Of a DNA stretch of 64,000 nucleotides, positions 12,201-21,416 are shown one piece after another. A model generated the notes under the pieces. It saw only the letters and a list, made by a program, of their open reading frames with translations, was not told the DNA's origin and ran no database searches. The stretch lies in contig CM020510.1 of NCBI GenBank assembly GCA_009823395.1, positions 11,660,273 through 11,724,272 of the forward strand, given 5' to 3'. Both the position numbers and the translations under genes were made by a program. Origin of the DNA: Thamnaconus septentrionalis (lineage: Eukaryota; Chordata; Actinopteri; Tetraodontiformes; Monacanthidae). Within the stretch, counting starts at the first letter, position 1. Each line of letters opens with the position of its first letter.

Positions 12201-14818
12201 CACAAAAAGACTGATTTGCCTGTCCGTTCCAAATAAAGATACAATTTCAAAAAAATAAAAAAATCTATCTTTTTCTATCTTCCAAACATTTTTCTTGTCA
12301 TCTTGATGTGTGTGTGTTGCCTGTCAGGTGGTTGGTGCTGGACACTGACACCCGGGATCTGGTGTTTGTGCACACCGATGGAAACGAGATCATCTCCAAT
12401 GTCAAGTACTCTCCAGGTAAAACCACACTGGCGTGCATCACTACTGCCGCGACAGTGGTTTTGGATGCCGCAACATCACGTTTTTGTATCATCTTTTTTT
12501 TTTGTTTCAGACGGTAACTTCCTGGCTCTTGCTTCCCATGACAACTTTGTTTACATCTATGCTGTGACGGAGAACGGCCGAAAGTACAGCCGAGTGGGGA
12601 AATGCGCTGTGAGTGCCCGTCTATAAACAACCACTCTGTCCCCATAAAGTCATATTTCAGTTGCATGAAAGAAAAAAAAGATTCTGTCCGTCTGCTTACT
12701 TTAAAAGTTCTGGGCCACTCAACGCTGTTGTGTAACCCTGGAAATTAAAACTCTTTACCGCTCTTGTCTCTTAGTGATATTTTGGACTCCAGGAGGTTGA
12801 ATGTGGTGAATTGAATTGGAATAAGGTGTTATGGTGTTTCTTTTTCCTCCTCCTCAGGGTCACTCCAGCTTTGTCACCCACGTGGACTGGTCCCAAGACA
12901 GCCAGTACCTCGTCACCAACTCAGGAGACTACGAGATCCTCTTCTGTAGGACCTCGGCCCTACACCTGCACTTTGAGTCGCTGCAAATTATTACAGAAGA
13001 TAATGAAACATTTGTTGCTGTTTTGTTGTTTTCAGGGGAGGCATCTTGTGTCAAACACGTGACCAACATGGACATGGTGCGCAACATGGAATGGGCCACG
13101 TACACCTGCACCCTAAGCTTCAGCACTTTCGGTGGGTTTAAAAAAATTCAATCAATGTGCTTGCTTTGTTTTTTTTGTACATCTCTGTTTGTGTCTGTCG
13201 TTGTAGGATCACTTGATGTTTTGATGCTGCCTTAAAATGGAACAGAAAGTAAATGATAAAGAAACTGAAACTTTCTCCATCTCTCCTTCTTCTTCTTCTT
13301 CTCCTCCCAGGAATCTGGCCGGACGGAGCCGACGGCACGGACATCAATGCCGTGTGCAGGTCACATGACGGCTCCCTGCTGGCGTCTGCTGATGACTTTG
13401 GCAAAGTGCACTTGTTCTCCTACCCGTGTTCTCAACCAAGGGTCAGTGTCGGACGCAGCACGCTAGCACCAGGCAGCCGTCCTGCAGCTGTTTCTGATCT
13501 CTCATTTAGAAGTGCATCTGCCGACCTCACTTGGCTCTCATCCTCCTCATCCTTTCTTGTCATTAAGTGTCAAAGACTAACCAACAAAACTAGCTTATCT
13601 GCATTCTCAGCCCTAATAACCTGAATTTTCAATCATACTTTAAAAAGTCACAAGATTCCATAAGTAATCATTTAATCATCTCTGGGTTGTAAGCAATACC
13701 TGCTACTGAAGAGACTAGCATGAACGCTCTTGTACCGCCAGCTTCATCAGGGCTGGGTGGCATTTTCAATTGAAATGAGGACGAAGCGGCTCTGAAGCAT
13801 TTTCGCCCAGAAGGCAGCATCGTTTCATTTAACTCCAGCCTGGTTCCCTTAAACGCTGTGGCAGTGAGCAGTGCCAACCACAGGTCAATAACACAGGGCT
13901 AATGTCGTCCCCTCCAAACAAAGCCAGCAATAACAAATCTGATCATTGTGTTTAACTACGACGGACGAATGCTTTGCCCACTCAGCTTCCAAGTTTTCAA
14001 ATGCTCTGAGCTCTTTCCCGGATAAACAGTGAAGACACATCCAGATCATGCAGGAAACATTCCATCTGCTGTACCAGGTTAAACCCAAAGTAAAGCTCAG
14101 CAGAACCAAGAAAGCACTTTTTTTTTTTCTTTTACTGCCAAACCCATAACACGCACAGTTTCTAGTAGGTCTCAAGCCAGCAAACGTGTTGCTTTACCTA
14201 AGAACAAGTTTCAAGTTCTCAGCCGAAGCCAATTAAGCCGCAGCTTTAAACTTAACTGAGCGTCGAGAGCAAGTTGGCAGTAATTAGCACAGGAGCCGAG
14301 AGGCTGTAAAAACTTGTGTGGGTTGAGTTTTGTGAGAGAGCTCACCAGGCTGCAGCCTCATTATACAGACATCTTCTAACTAAACCTCAGAGCCAGTCAA
14401 AGTTCCAAGAAGGAGTAGCAGGAAGAGTGGCGCAGATGGGAAGGTTGTCTTTTCTAAAATCTAATCTGGGAGAGGCATCTGTGCCCCTTTGTGATCTCAC
14501 AACTGCTTGTTTCTGGAATGATGTATTTTTAATTGCGTGCTTTCTTAAAATTGGGCAAGCTAAGGACGTGAAGAATTTTAAAGGACCTCTACGGACATTT
14601 TAAAGCTGTTAATTGTCGTGGAAAATAACACCTCATTTTTTTCCCCCTTGTGTAAGGAATTCATTTTTTCTTTTTTTTTGTTTCCCCTCCAGGCTCCGAG
14701 CCACGAGTACAGTGGTCACAGCAGTCACGTGACCAACGTTGCCTTCCTGCACGACAACAGTCACCTGATCTCCGCTGGCGGGAAAGACACCAGCATCTTG
14801 CAGTGGGTGGTTGCCTAG
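1580..14818 (+). CDS. eml2: eml2: echinoderm microtubule-associated protein-like 2 (long form, 5' end missing)
   Basis: EML proteins bind microtubules through an N-terminal coiled coil, a HELP motif and two tandem WD-repeat propellers (TAPE fold). Twenty-one coding exons can be chained with GT-AG junctions and one unbroken frame: 1580-1810, 1986-2106, 2612-2713, 8291-8319, 8590-8719, 8871-9020, 9814-9883, 9994-10104, 10210-10305, 10692-10826, 10913-11012, 11149-11303, 11463-11588, 11694-11825, 11921-11988, 12328-12416, 12511-12608, 12858-12945, 13036-13131, 13311-13441, 14693-14818. They sum to 2384 nt: two bases of a split codon, then 793 codons and TAG. The motif LPSRPLSNG plus SPSSPKKE after the coiled coil, and RSRTTSSSSS before HELP, favour EML2 over EML1/EML4. 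The first exon listed opens mid-codon, so at least one more 5' exon lies upstream. The gene ends about 29 kb before gpr4, its neighbour in human too. Family assignment is near certain; paralogue assignment is strong from sequence and synteny. Confidence 0.95.
1986..2106 (+). CDS. eml2: eml2 exon: EML2-type linker (LLQALPSRPLSNG...SPSSPKKE)
   Basis: Acceptor TTCTCAG at 1979-1985; the donor GTATCG begins at 2107. The frame continues from the previous exon (G+TG gives Val). The segment VRQLLQALPSRPLSNG and SSPSSPKKEVLQSIK corresponds to the basic, Ser/Pro-rich linker after the coiled coil in EML2. Such linkers aid microtubule binding by charge in this family. Confidence 0.88.
2612..2713 (+). CDS. 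eml2: eml2 exon: basic Ser-rich linker
   Basis: Acceptor CTCCACTAG ends at 2611; the donor GTAATA starts at 2714. It encodes KSMSTERLTLIRREMGAESR followed by SRTTSSSSSGGK and part of a split codon (AG). It matches the ERLxxxRRE and RSRTTSSSS pattern of EML2. The exon leaves a two-base phase, the same phase left by the alternative first exon at 3974-3990. Confidence 0.87.
3099..3156 (+). repeat. (GT)n microsatellite
   Basis: Uninterrupted GT dinucleotide tract of about 29 units in an eml2 intron. Confidence 0.98.
3241..3282 (+). repeat. (ATC)n microsatellite
   Basis: Fourteen ATC units in an eml2 intron. Confidence 0.97.
3790..3973 (+). promoter_or_regulatory. candidate internal eml2 promoter and short-isoform 5' UTR
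   Basis: A GC box (GGGGGCGGGC, 3801-3810), an inverted CCAAT box (ATTGG, 3837-3841) and an ETS-type GGAAGT (3877-3882) cluster within 90 bp. They lie directly upstream of the ATG at 3974. There is no clear TATA box. Position, motifs and the following in-phase first exon together suggest a TATA-less promoter with transcription starting at roughly 3890-3940. This rests on motif and context only. Confidence 0.55.
3974..3990 (+). CDS. eml2: eml2 alternative first coding exon (MKRSS)
   Basis: ATG AAG AGA TCA TCC AG, then donor GTAAAG at 3991. The leftover AG joins T at 8291 to make Ser, giving MKRSSSKSKE into the common exons. A purine at -3 and A at +4 give a reasonable Kozak context. It is too short to recognise by homology; the support is phase, signals and the matching gene architecture in human EML2. 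Confidence 0.65.
3974..14818 (+). CDS. eml2: eml2 short isoform from internal promoter (predicted 648 aa)
   Basis: An ATG at 3974 in good context (gccATGa) opens a 17-nt coding exon, MKRSS plus two bases, ending at a GTAAAG donor (3991). Its phase matches the acceptor at 8291. Joining it to the 18 downstream exons gives 1947 nt, that is 648 residues plus stop. The usual human EML2 product is 649 residues and likewise starts with a short isoform-specific leader just before the region upstream of HELP. This form lacks the coiled-coil exon (1580-1810), so it is expected to lack coiled-coil trimerisation while keeping HELP and the WD propellers. Exon boundaries from 8291 on are those listed for the long form. 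The splice is inferred from phase and signals; no transcript is available. Confidence 0.75.
8291..8319 (+). CDS. eml2: eml2 29-nt microexon
   Basis: Acceptor CTGTTTCAG ends at 8290; donor GTAAGA at 8320. It encodes SKSKECTLNA with split codons at both ends. It is the first exon shared by the long and short isoforms and corresponds to the Lys-rich stretch just before HELP in EML proteins. Confidence 0.85.
8590..8719 (+). CDS. eml2: eml2 exon: start of HELP motif
   Basis: Acceptor GCTTCCAG ends at 8589. The donor is GTATCC at 8720, chosen because GT+G then rebuilds Val before TACGGCTAC. It encodes EDGYVRMFLRGRPVTMHIPD, then a segment ending LPDRKLKLQWV. This is the hydrophobic EML (HELP) region, about residues 16-59 of the short isoform. 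Confidence 0.95.
8871..9020 (+). CDS. eml2: eml2 exon: HELP core
   Basis: Acceptor CTGCACAG; donor GTGAGA at 9021. It encodes YGYRGRDCRSNLYLLPTGEI, then VYFNASVVVLYNTEEQQQRH and YLGHNDDVK. This is the most conserved part of EML proteins and the start of the first atypical propeller (residues 59-109 of the short form). Confidence 0.97.
9219..9233 (-). promoter_or_regulatory. CTCF-like motif in eml2 intron
   Basis: The minus strand reads CCACTAGATGGCGTC, fitting the CTCF core. Motif only. Confidence 0.45.
9814..9883 (+). CDS. eml2: eml2 exon: first propeller, ATGQVAGTSKDGK
   Basis: Acceptor CTCCTCTTAG; donor GTAGTG at 9884. It encodes CLSVHPDMVTIATGQVAGTSKDGK, a near-invariant EML segment. 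The exon also carries an exact RFX X-box-like word on the DNA (9836-9849). Confidence 0.95.
9994..10104 (+). CDS. eml2: eml2 exon: WD repeat (HVRIWDSV)
   Basis: Acceptor CCGTTCAG; donor GTAGGA at 10105. It encodes LLAPHVRIWDSVSLNTLHVI, then GTGVFDRAVTCVAFSKS. The -HVRIWD- strand and FDRAV core are typical of the first EML WD repeats. Confidence 0.96.
10210..10305 (+). CDS. eml2: eml2 exon: WD repeat (LSVWNWQKEK)
   Basis: Acceptor CCCATCAG; donor GTGATT at 10306. It encodes NGGAFLCAVDDANDHILSVW followed by NWQKEKQLAEVK. Frame is complete at both ends. Confidence 0.96.
10692..10826 (+). CDS. eml2: eml2 exon: WD repeat (VTCGKSHINFW)
   Basis: Acceptor CTCTGCAG; donor GTGAGA at 10827. It encodes CSNDSVLGAVFHPMDANLIV, then TCGKSHINFWTMDGSTLTKR and QGLFE, conserved across EML1-4. 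Confidence 0.96.
10913..11012 (+). CDS. eml2: eml2 exon: WD repeat (GDSSGNIYVW)
   Basis: Acceptor TCACGCTAG (weak tract); donor at 11013. It encodes KHEKPKYVLCVAFAENGDAI, then TGDSSGNIYVWTK with one base over. The next exon restores Gly. Confidence 0.94.
11149..11303 (+). CDS. eml2: eml2 exon: WD repeat (SGGGKDRKVVLW)
   Basis: Acceptor ACCGACAG; donor GTGATG at 11304. It encodes GGNRISHQVSGAHEGGIFSI, then CVLKDGTMVSGGGKDRKVVL and WGHDYRKKEEME, the end of the first propeller. Confidence 0.95.
11434..11449 (-). promoter_or_regulatory. CTCF-like motif in eml2 intron
   Basis: The minus strand reads CCACCAGGGGGCACTG, a full match to the CTCF core, ending 13 bp before the exon at 11463. Confidence 0.5.
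11463..11588 (+). CDS. eml2: eml2 exon: inter-propeller region
   Basis: Acceptor GCGTCCAG; donor GTACAG at 11589. It encodes VGESFGPVRALAEGKPGELF, then VGTTKNAIIRAAFPDTLTPI and VQ. The FGPVR...VGTT(K/R)N pattern is diagnostic of EML proteins. Confidence 0.95.
11694..11825 (+). CDS. eml2: eml2 exon: second propeller (HTDELWGL)
   Basis: Acceptor ACTCTTAG; donor GTGGCC at 11826. It encodes GHTDELWGLDVHPSMEQFVT, then CSQDKQVHLWDTSTHQPLWS and KTIE, a complete WD repeat. Confidence 0.95.
11921..11988 (+). CDS. eml2: eml2 exon: SAGFHPCGSVLAVGTMSG
   Basis: Acceptor TCTACTCCAG; donor GTTGGT at 11989 (non-preferred +3 T). It encodes DPGRSAGFHPCGSVLAVGTM, then SG with two bases over, matching the DPARSAGFHPSGSVLAVGT block of EML2. 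Confidence 0.93.
12328..12416 (+). CDS. eml2: eml2 exon: WLVLDTDTRDLV
   Basis: Acceptor GCCTGTCAG; donor GTAAAA at 12417. It encodes RWLVLDTDTRDLVFVHTDGN, then EIISNVKYSP with split codons at both ends. Confidence 0.95.
12511..12608 (+). CDS. eml2: eml2 exon: LASHDNFVYIYAV
   Basis: Acceptor TTGTTTCAG; donor GTGAGT at 12609. It encodes DGNFLALASHDNFVYIYAVT, then ENGRKYSRVGKCA; frame complete at the 3' end. Confidence 0.95.
12858..12945 (+). CDS. eml2: eml2 exon: GHSSFVTHVDWS
   Basis: Acceptor CCTCCTCAG; donor GTAGGA at 12946. It encodes GHSSFVTHVDWSQDSQYLVT, then NSGDYEILF with one base (T) that pairs with GG in the next exon to give the conserved Trp. Confidence 0.95.
13036..13131 (+). CDS. 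eml2: eml2 exon: VRNMEWATYTCTL
   Basis: Acceptor GTTTTCAG; donor GTGGGT at 13132. It encodes WEASCVKHVTNMDMVRNMEW, then ATYTCTLSFSTF with one base over, as in other EML proteins. Confidence 0.95.
13311..13441 (+). CDS. eml2: eml2 exon: GADGTDINAV...DDFGKVHLFSYPC
   Basis: Acceptor CTCCTCCCAG; donor GTCAGT at 13442. It encodes GIWPDGADGTDINAVCRSHD, then GSLLASADDFGKVHLFSYPC and SQPR, the most conserved C-terminal block of the family. Confidence 0.96.
13442..14692 (+). other. eml2 last intron (1.25 kb)
   Basis: The interval runs from donor GTCAGT to acceptor CCCCTCCAG. It has no supported exon. It includes a near-match (14481-14500) to a CCTTTGTGAYATCACAAAGG-type palindrome found elsewhere in the window. 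Confidence 0.8.
14693..14818 (+). CDS. eml2: eml2 terminal coding exon
   Basis: Acceptor CCCCTCCAG; stop TAG at 14816. It encodes APSHEYSGHSSHVTNVAFLH, then DNSHLISAGGKDTSILQWVV and A. The GHSSHVTNV...GGKDTS(I/V)xQW ending is the last WD blade of EML proteins. Confidence 0.97.
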   Translation, partial: APSHEYSGHSSHVTNVAFLHDNSHLISAGGKDTSILQWVVA

Positions 14819-14901
14819 GCAACCCACCATGCCCAGTCAGTCAGTCAGGGACCTGCAACCACTCCCATCCCGCCCACTTTTTTTAACGTCCTACTGTGCT
14901 G

Positions 14902-14917
14902 CCACCAGGGGGCACTG
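14902..14917 (+). promoter_or_regulatory. CTCF-like motif in eml2 3' UTR
   Basis: CCACCAGGGGGCACTG on the + strand, the same 16-bp word as at 11434-11449 but in opposite orientation. Confidence 0.5.
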
Positions 14918-16050
14918 TCTCTCCTCTGTGCCTACTAAATAGTGGATGAAACAAAAGAAACAGCCTCCGCATAGATGTCACAGCAGATGAGAGGATTCTT
15001 ATCATCAATTATTATCATTATTATTATTATTTCCCTGCTCTTTGTCATAGAATGTAGAAGAGCCTTGTTGCGATGCAGGATGTGAATCACAACTTCTCCC
15101 AAAATTCCAAACAATTTCAACAGCGACCAAACTGCAGGTGTTCACCTTCTGGAACTGAGTGTATTACTTGAGAGTAGACGTTTCATCGTATCTGCACTAT
15201 ATATATATACATATATTCAAAAAAATAAAAAATAAAACATCAACAGTCTGTGTAAATTTGACAAAAACACTGAAATCTTAATATCTGCTTAATTGCATGG
15301 AAGTCAATGGATTCTCAAAAATGAGCAGGATAACAATTATAAAAAATACAACTAGTCTTTAAAAAAAAAAAAAAAAGCAGCTTGTTTTGTGACATAATCA
15401 GACAATGGTACATTATTCAGAAAAAGTTTCACTTAATGAATCGTTTAAATTCCAAACTGCGAGTCGGCTACGGCTGGATCTTTTTTCTGACGGACACACA
15501 CACACACACACACACCTTCGAACGTGGAAAAAACACGTGACCGGATGCTCTAAAGCGGAATGTAACCCAGTTGACCTATCCGAAAGCAGATTGTGTTAGT
15601 CTCCAACCAGGCAGCATTACCCTTTAAACTGTCAGCATCCTCCCCTTGTCATCCCTTCTACTCTTGAACGCGGCTTCCAGGCTTATGTCGTGCAGATTGT
15701 ATTTGTACGTATCACAGGTTGATTTTTTTTTAGAGACGAAGTGGCTCCCGTGTCTGATTGTACTACTACTGCTGTAACTGTTCTGTGGGGGCACTAGGTG
15801 GCGACACAATGCAACGCAATGAGCATGACGGCGGCGGCGGCGGCCCTCCCCTTGTAGATGCTATATATTGTCTCAAAGGTCTCTAAAGTAAATATGTATG
15901 ATGCAGTATATCCGAGTGGCTGTGTTAATTTAATATTTAACTGTAACGATGATGGATGTTATCATATTCCCCGTGGCACTTTTAGCGACTGGCAGAAGGT
16001 TCATGTAGGCTGCTGTGCTGTGGAAGATGTGCTTTGCCTTCTGTTTTAAT

Positions 16051-16056
16051 AATAAA
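16051..16056 (+). terminator. eml2 polyadenylation signal
   Basis: A canonical AATAAA is followed by GTTTTT, about 1.2 kb after the stop codon. It is the best candidate for the distal eml2 cleavage signal. The A-rich copies at 15224-15236 are alternative proximal signals. Confidence 0.6.
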
Positions 16057-18474
16057 GTTTTTACCCAGACGTTACTCACACGAGGCTTCTTCATTGAACG
16101 CCGGCAGAGAAGTCGAAAAACGCCATTTCCTGCTGCCGATAGAGAAAATCAGTCCCGCCGTGTCCTCGTGCTTTTGCGAAGGAATTAAATCGTTTTCAAA
16201 ATATTTTGCTCGGAAAATAAGTCAAAGTCAATGTTGTGGTCACAGTGCTGTCAGCTATTGACAGTCAATATCTGGATGGTGGTGACTTTGAACTTTGCTG
16301 GTTTAAATAGCCGGGTCACTCAGGAGTCTGGGCGGGTGACTCAGGATGTTGTTGTTACTGCGAAATTCACCCCAACTTTGACCCCTCTCACAGTTAAGTC
16401 GTCCCAAAGTCACGACCTTGAACCCTGGATTTGAGATTTAAGAGGGTCTAGTATTTCATTCATTCAAGTTCAGTTCAGTTCAATATATATAGCTTAAAAG
16501 CTCGAAAAGAAATCAACAAAATAGCGCGTTCTCATTCTTTTCTTTTTGAATAAAATAAAAAGGCAGTTGCAAACTACTGCACCACCAGAACATTTGGATT
16601 CATGCAAAATTGGCAATTTGTCTGCCAATATTAATGCAGGCACCCTTGTATTCTTTCTCTCGTATTCTAGTGGCTGCTAACCTTAAAACTTGTGTAGAGC
16701 ACCACCAGATTTACATTCGCCTGAAGTCAGAGGGGTTTTTACACTGTCGCTCGGCGACCTGGAGACTTGTTGCCGTTGTCTCTGAGCAGAACAGACGAGG
16801 AGGAAGATCTGTGTTTTCGTGTCAGAGTCAGCCGCATCATGTTCAGGTCATGTTGTCGTCATTAGTGGCCTGTTTGCTGTCAAACACCTGTGAGGTCAAG
16901 TTGAAGGGCCCCGAGACCCCAGAGGTCCTCACCACAAAGCAGAACAACACATGTTTAAAAGTCCTCAGGTTTTCCTGATAGACACTAAATGAGAAATAAA
17001 ATAAAACAATATATTATTTATAATATTTAATAATTAGAATAGTTAATTTTGAACTCAAAAGTGCAATTTACAGCAACATTCCAGACATCAACGTGCTTTC
17101 ATTGGATTTTGCACTGAGATTTGATTTATCCACTGTGCAACTCGTATGATTACGATCTACATTGTGTTTGATCTGCCGAAGGTTCTGCATCAGAAGCTCT
17201 TCCGCCCCTTCGCGCCTCATCTGAGCCCCGGAGCTACACTTGCTCTGCGGTTAGAAATGAACAAGTCTCTGCATCAACTCCTAGCTCACTGTAACAGGAT
17301 GTTCCGACAATGTGAACGTTACGACAATGTGAACGTTCTGTCGACAAACGTAGCTTAAATGCGGTTCAGGGGAAGAGCAAGAGACATACGATACCCTAAA
17401 CTTTAACACAATAAACATCGACCTTTAGGAAGAGAGGGAGCCGGAGGAAGGCAGCGCCAGGGCTTCCCAGAAAGCACAGGCCCTCCTGAAAATGAAAGGT
17501 AATGATTTAACCGGCATTTACAAGGTGTGTTAATTGGCCATTGCCTGTATTTCAGGATTTCAGGGTCAATTTATTATCTATCTATATATCTGTCTATCTG
17601 TCTGTCTGTCTGTCTTCCATAGTTTGTCTCAGAACAAATTCTGGAGATTTCCATCACAGCATTATTTATACATCAGTAATAAATAAATAACACCTCACTA
17701 ATGTTATTAACTTATTAATACAAATACACTGCTCTGCACATCCCTTCCGTGGAGTTGATATTTCAGAATTGTGCATGTGTTCACAGCCATTTACCATTGG
17801 AGTTGCAATTATAGATGTAATTATGTATTGATTAAGCCTTAAGAGACTTAACAGTTCAGACTCTCCTACTGGGCCTTGAAAAGTTGCAATGTTACTTTCA
17901 ACTTTTGATGAATAACTGAGCTATGGGGGCTGAGTGAGACTTTGTGTCATGATGCCTCTCAGCACGAGGCAACAGTGAGGAACAGGCTGCGTGTGGATCC
18001 GGAGCATCTGCGGAGTGGGTGCGCTGACGAATGAGTCAGGACGGAGGCTCATAGTTATTGATTGACACTCGGAGGGACTCGACTCTGGCTGACATTTTCT
18101 CCTCTGAGACAGGATGATTGACTGGGCTACGTATCGCGGCAGATTAATGCGTCACGCACCATGTTTTCCATCAGCACAGATGAAGGGAATTAAAGAAATA
18201 TATTTGGCATAAATCAGGCTGATGAGTAGGAAATGGACTATTAGAAAGACAAAGTAGCCAAAAGCAGGAGTCTGTTAATCACCTCACTTGTATTGATCCG
18301 AGCCCCTGGGAGAAATAAATGTCACTGTGGGCGTCTTAAAAATGACTCAGTCGGCAAGATGACAATATTATTAATGAATAATTCTGTTGATCAAGAATTA
18401 CTGCTAAATCGTCAGGGAGTATTAGAAGTTTTTTTTTCTTTCTTTTTTTAAAAGCTGCGGGAATGAGGAGACAA

Positions 18475-18476
<2 letters not shown>

Positions 18477-18506
<30 letters not shown>
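18477..18506 (+). repeat. (AC)n microsatellite
   Basis: Perfect AC tract of 15 units. Confidence 0.95.
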
Positions 18507-18509
<3 letters not shown>

Positions 18510-19336
18510 AAGCTACTGGTAGTGCTAAAAGGAACTGCATCAGATCTTCACATCTGCAATAGTCCAATTGGTTATTAAGCTTTTATTTTATAAATTCAGG
18601 TTCAGATTTAATAACTTTTCAAAGCTTAAGGTTTTACAGCCTCTCTCATAGGAAAAAAAAATCTAGTGAGAGTATTTAGAAGAAATATCTTTATTCATTT
18701 TCACACCTTGTAGTCACAAACATGATTCATTCTGACAAAATGTTTTAAAACAGTCAAATAACTTTGCAGGGATGGAGAAGTAGCACAGCGCCGTGAGCCG
18801 TCGCATCACATGACACTGCTTATACTTTGGTGCTACAGTCGGGCTGTTGTGTTCATGGAATCATGGCAAACACTCTCTAACACTCCAGGCAAAGTCCCAT
18901 AACAAAGTTGGTCGGTAAGTATGGAGATCACTTGATGTCGAAGTGGTAACAGAAATAGAACGGCCAACCTGACTGTGTTCTGCAAAGCATTCACAGCGTG
19001 ATTCACAAACCCTGACCTGCTTGTCAAGTGCAATAGAAGTGTGTGCGCGTGTGTGTGTCTTTACATTTGTCACGAGCTGTGACAAAGCGGCTGGAAGAAA
19101 GAGTCACGTTCAACAAATCCATTTATTTATTGAACAAAATCAAACTGCAAAGCAACATTCAAACAAATACGGAGGAGGGGAGTGTGTGTGTGTGTGTGTG
19201 TGTGTGTGTCTGAGAGAGAAAGAGAGGGAGAGACGACCTCTTGGCCCAGGTGCGAACAATCAGCTAAAACTCAAGAGAAACTGCTTGAGAGAAACAAATG
19301 ACGCCTTTCGTAGTGGCACAGACAACAGGCGAAAGA

Positions 19337-19398
19337 AGGAGAGAAAGATAGAAGGAGAGAAAGATAGAAGGAGAGAAAGATAGAAGGAGAGAAAGATA
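19337..19398 (+). repeat. 16-bp tandem repeat, about 4 units
   Basis: The unit GAAAGATAGAAGGAGA is repeated almost perfectly about four times, a purine-only short minisatellite. Open frames running through it on either strand are low-complexity artefacts. Confidence 0.9.
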
Positions 19399-21232
19399 GG
19401 CCGCAACAGATGAAGCGGTCCGAGGGAGGCAGAGTGACGGTGTGAGAGGAGGGAGTGTTGGGGAGCGAGAGCTCAAGGAGAAGGTCAAGAATGCAGATTG
19501 TGTCTGGCGGCCCATTCTCCGCAGCACCATGGTGTCCCAAGCTGCGGCCGGCGTCCCGTCGAGCGGCGTGTTGATATATTGGGCGGAGCTGAATAACAGC
19601 GGCTTCATCTGCGAGGGGTCCCGCGGGGTGGAACACAAAAAATAACAACATGGAATTATATAAAGAACAGTATAGGCTAGTGTGGTGGTGAGACAATGCA
19701 TTTATAGGCATTATCCAGCAATATCATTGAGCCGTCTCAGTCTGTGTGATAAATGTTGTGCATTAAAGGCCTCACATTGTGCACAAAATGACCTTTTTTT
19801 GCAAAATGTGAGGCCACAATGTGAGAACTCCCAGGACATGGAAAGGTGTCCTCTACTTAATTTTGATTGAGAAATCTCTCAAATCATCAGCCCTTTGTGA
19901 TGTCACAAAAGGCAAGGCTCACTCACCAAAACCTATGCCAGGTTGGTAGCAACGCACCCAGCCAGGTGTTGGCTCCTCCCTCTGAGATCATCAGGGTTTT
20001 TTTTCCCCAACAAAGCATCAGTTTTAGCAGGATGCTAAAAATAGCATGAGGTTTTTATTGGGGGCTGTAAGCATGCTGTTAACTTAAGTGTTTTTCTTTC
20101 TAATAATATTCATCCACAATTGTTAAACTAGATTTGATGCTGAAAACATCAACAACAACAACAATACACACTTGAAACTGACAAAAACTGGATTTTTAAC
20201 CGTGATGATAGTGTCTTTGAACGCTACACAAGTTGTTCAGGTTGTCCTACATTAGCGACTGATGCAGATGGCTGCACCACTTTCCATGTTTGCTCCGCGT
20301 AGCTCAGGCAGCTCGCAGGCAGCCTACACGAGCTTGTTTTCCAGCCGGCAAACCCCCGTGAGTAGCTCAGGGCCGAGGCCTTTCATCCCAGCGTGGTTCT
20401 GATCCTCCTCTTCCCCCTCACCCTCCTCTGGACTGCTGTGTGTTCCGCAGACACCACCTGTTTCAACACAGCGAACACGGGGCCCTGAAGGGTGTGGACG
20501 CATGTGAACGGACACGTTGTCGGAGTCGGCAGCCTCGCTAGTGCTGCGTCATTAAACTCAGAGAGACCTGATGGACCTCTTGGACAATCAGGTCCTGGAC
20601 GAATCTTTGCCTGAATTTGTCGTCTCCCAGCTTTTGCACTGTTTCAGATTCCGAGTGAATGCGCCCCAGGAATAGCAAACAATGAAGTTGTGCGTCCAAA
20701 TTGTTGAGCAGTTTCTCCTCCTCTTCAACACTCGTCGAAGAGCCTGTTTATCCTCCGCTAACAACCGATGAAGCGTTGTTGTTTTTAAAATTCTCACAGC
20801 AAATAATTTCCAATTGCCGTCATTGAGCATCACAAACCATGATAAAAGAGTGTCATCTAAACAGTTGTAAACACCTCGCAGGGGCTATATAAAGTATTAT
20901 TGTTAAAGACAAACAATTGAAAAAGGTTTATTTATAGGGCGTATATTCAGCTAAATCCAACAGAGCATCACACACCCTCCTGATAATAAAACAGCAATAA
21001 TAGCAGCAATTAGCAATATAGTCACAATACGTTGTTAAGGTAGAGGACAGCTGGACAAAAACGAGTTCTCACTCTGTTCATCCTGCAGTTTGGCACATCT
21101 GAAGCTTTACAACCCTTGAGTCAGACTTTGTGCGTCACTATATTTAGCCACTGGGTGTCTGGATGTGAGAAAATTAGCGCCATCGAGTTGGAGTCAGTGG
21201 TTCTTCCGCCAAACATAGGATCGGTAGCTCAA

Positions 21233-21250
21233 GGCGCCCTCTGCTGGTGG
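21233..21250 (-). promoter_or_regulatory. CTCF-like motif
   Basis: On the minus strand the site reads CCACCAGCAGAGGGCGCC, an excellent match to the vertebrate CTCF core (CCASYAGRKGGCRS). Motif evidence only. Confidence 0.5.
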
Positions 21251-21334
21251 CTTTCAGTTCAGCTTCAGGACTCAGGCAGAGTCTGAAAAGACAGCGGGGT
21301 TTAAATTAGACAGAACGACAACAACAGCATCAGC

Positions 21335-21335
<1 letters not shown>

Positions 21336-21393
<58 letters not shown>

Positions 21394-21416
21394 CGATGAT
21401 GATGACGATGATGATG
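21336..21416 (+). repeat. (GAT)n microsatellite
   Basis: About 27 GAT units with two GAC interruptions near the 3' end. The complementary strand reads as poly-His, which explains an artefactual open frame. Confidence 0.97.

Larger units (their letters stand above)
14819..16075 (+). other. eml2 3' UTR
   Basis: The untranslated tail contains a CTCF-like motif (14902-14917), a (GCG)n run (15829-15843) and two groups of polyadenylation signals. AATAAA copies at 15224 and 15231 sit in an A-rich tract. An isolated AATAAA at 16051 is followed by a GT-rich stretch. The end of the UTR near 16075 is inferred from the last signal. Confidence 0.6.
16076..21300. other. intergenic region downstream of eml2
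   Basis: No gene is supported. Contents are a (TATC/TGTC) stretch near 17575-17615, (AC)n at 18477-18506, (GT)n at 19183-19209, a 16-bp minisatellite (19337-19398) and one member of a dispersed palindromic repeat (19891-19912). The segment 18040-18420 is less repetitive and carries several homeodomain- and AP-1-like words, so it is a possible conserved non-coding element. Confidence 0.6.

Noticed and set aside
19513..19540. Possible RE1/REST site (GCAGCACCATGG...)
   Set aside because: Only the left half resembles RE1; the right half does not fit at any normal spacing.
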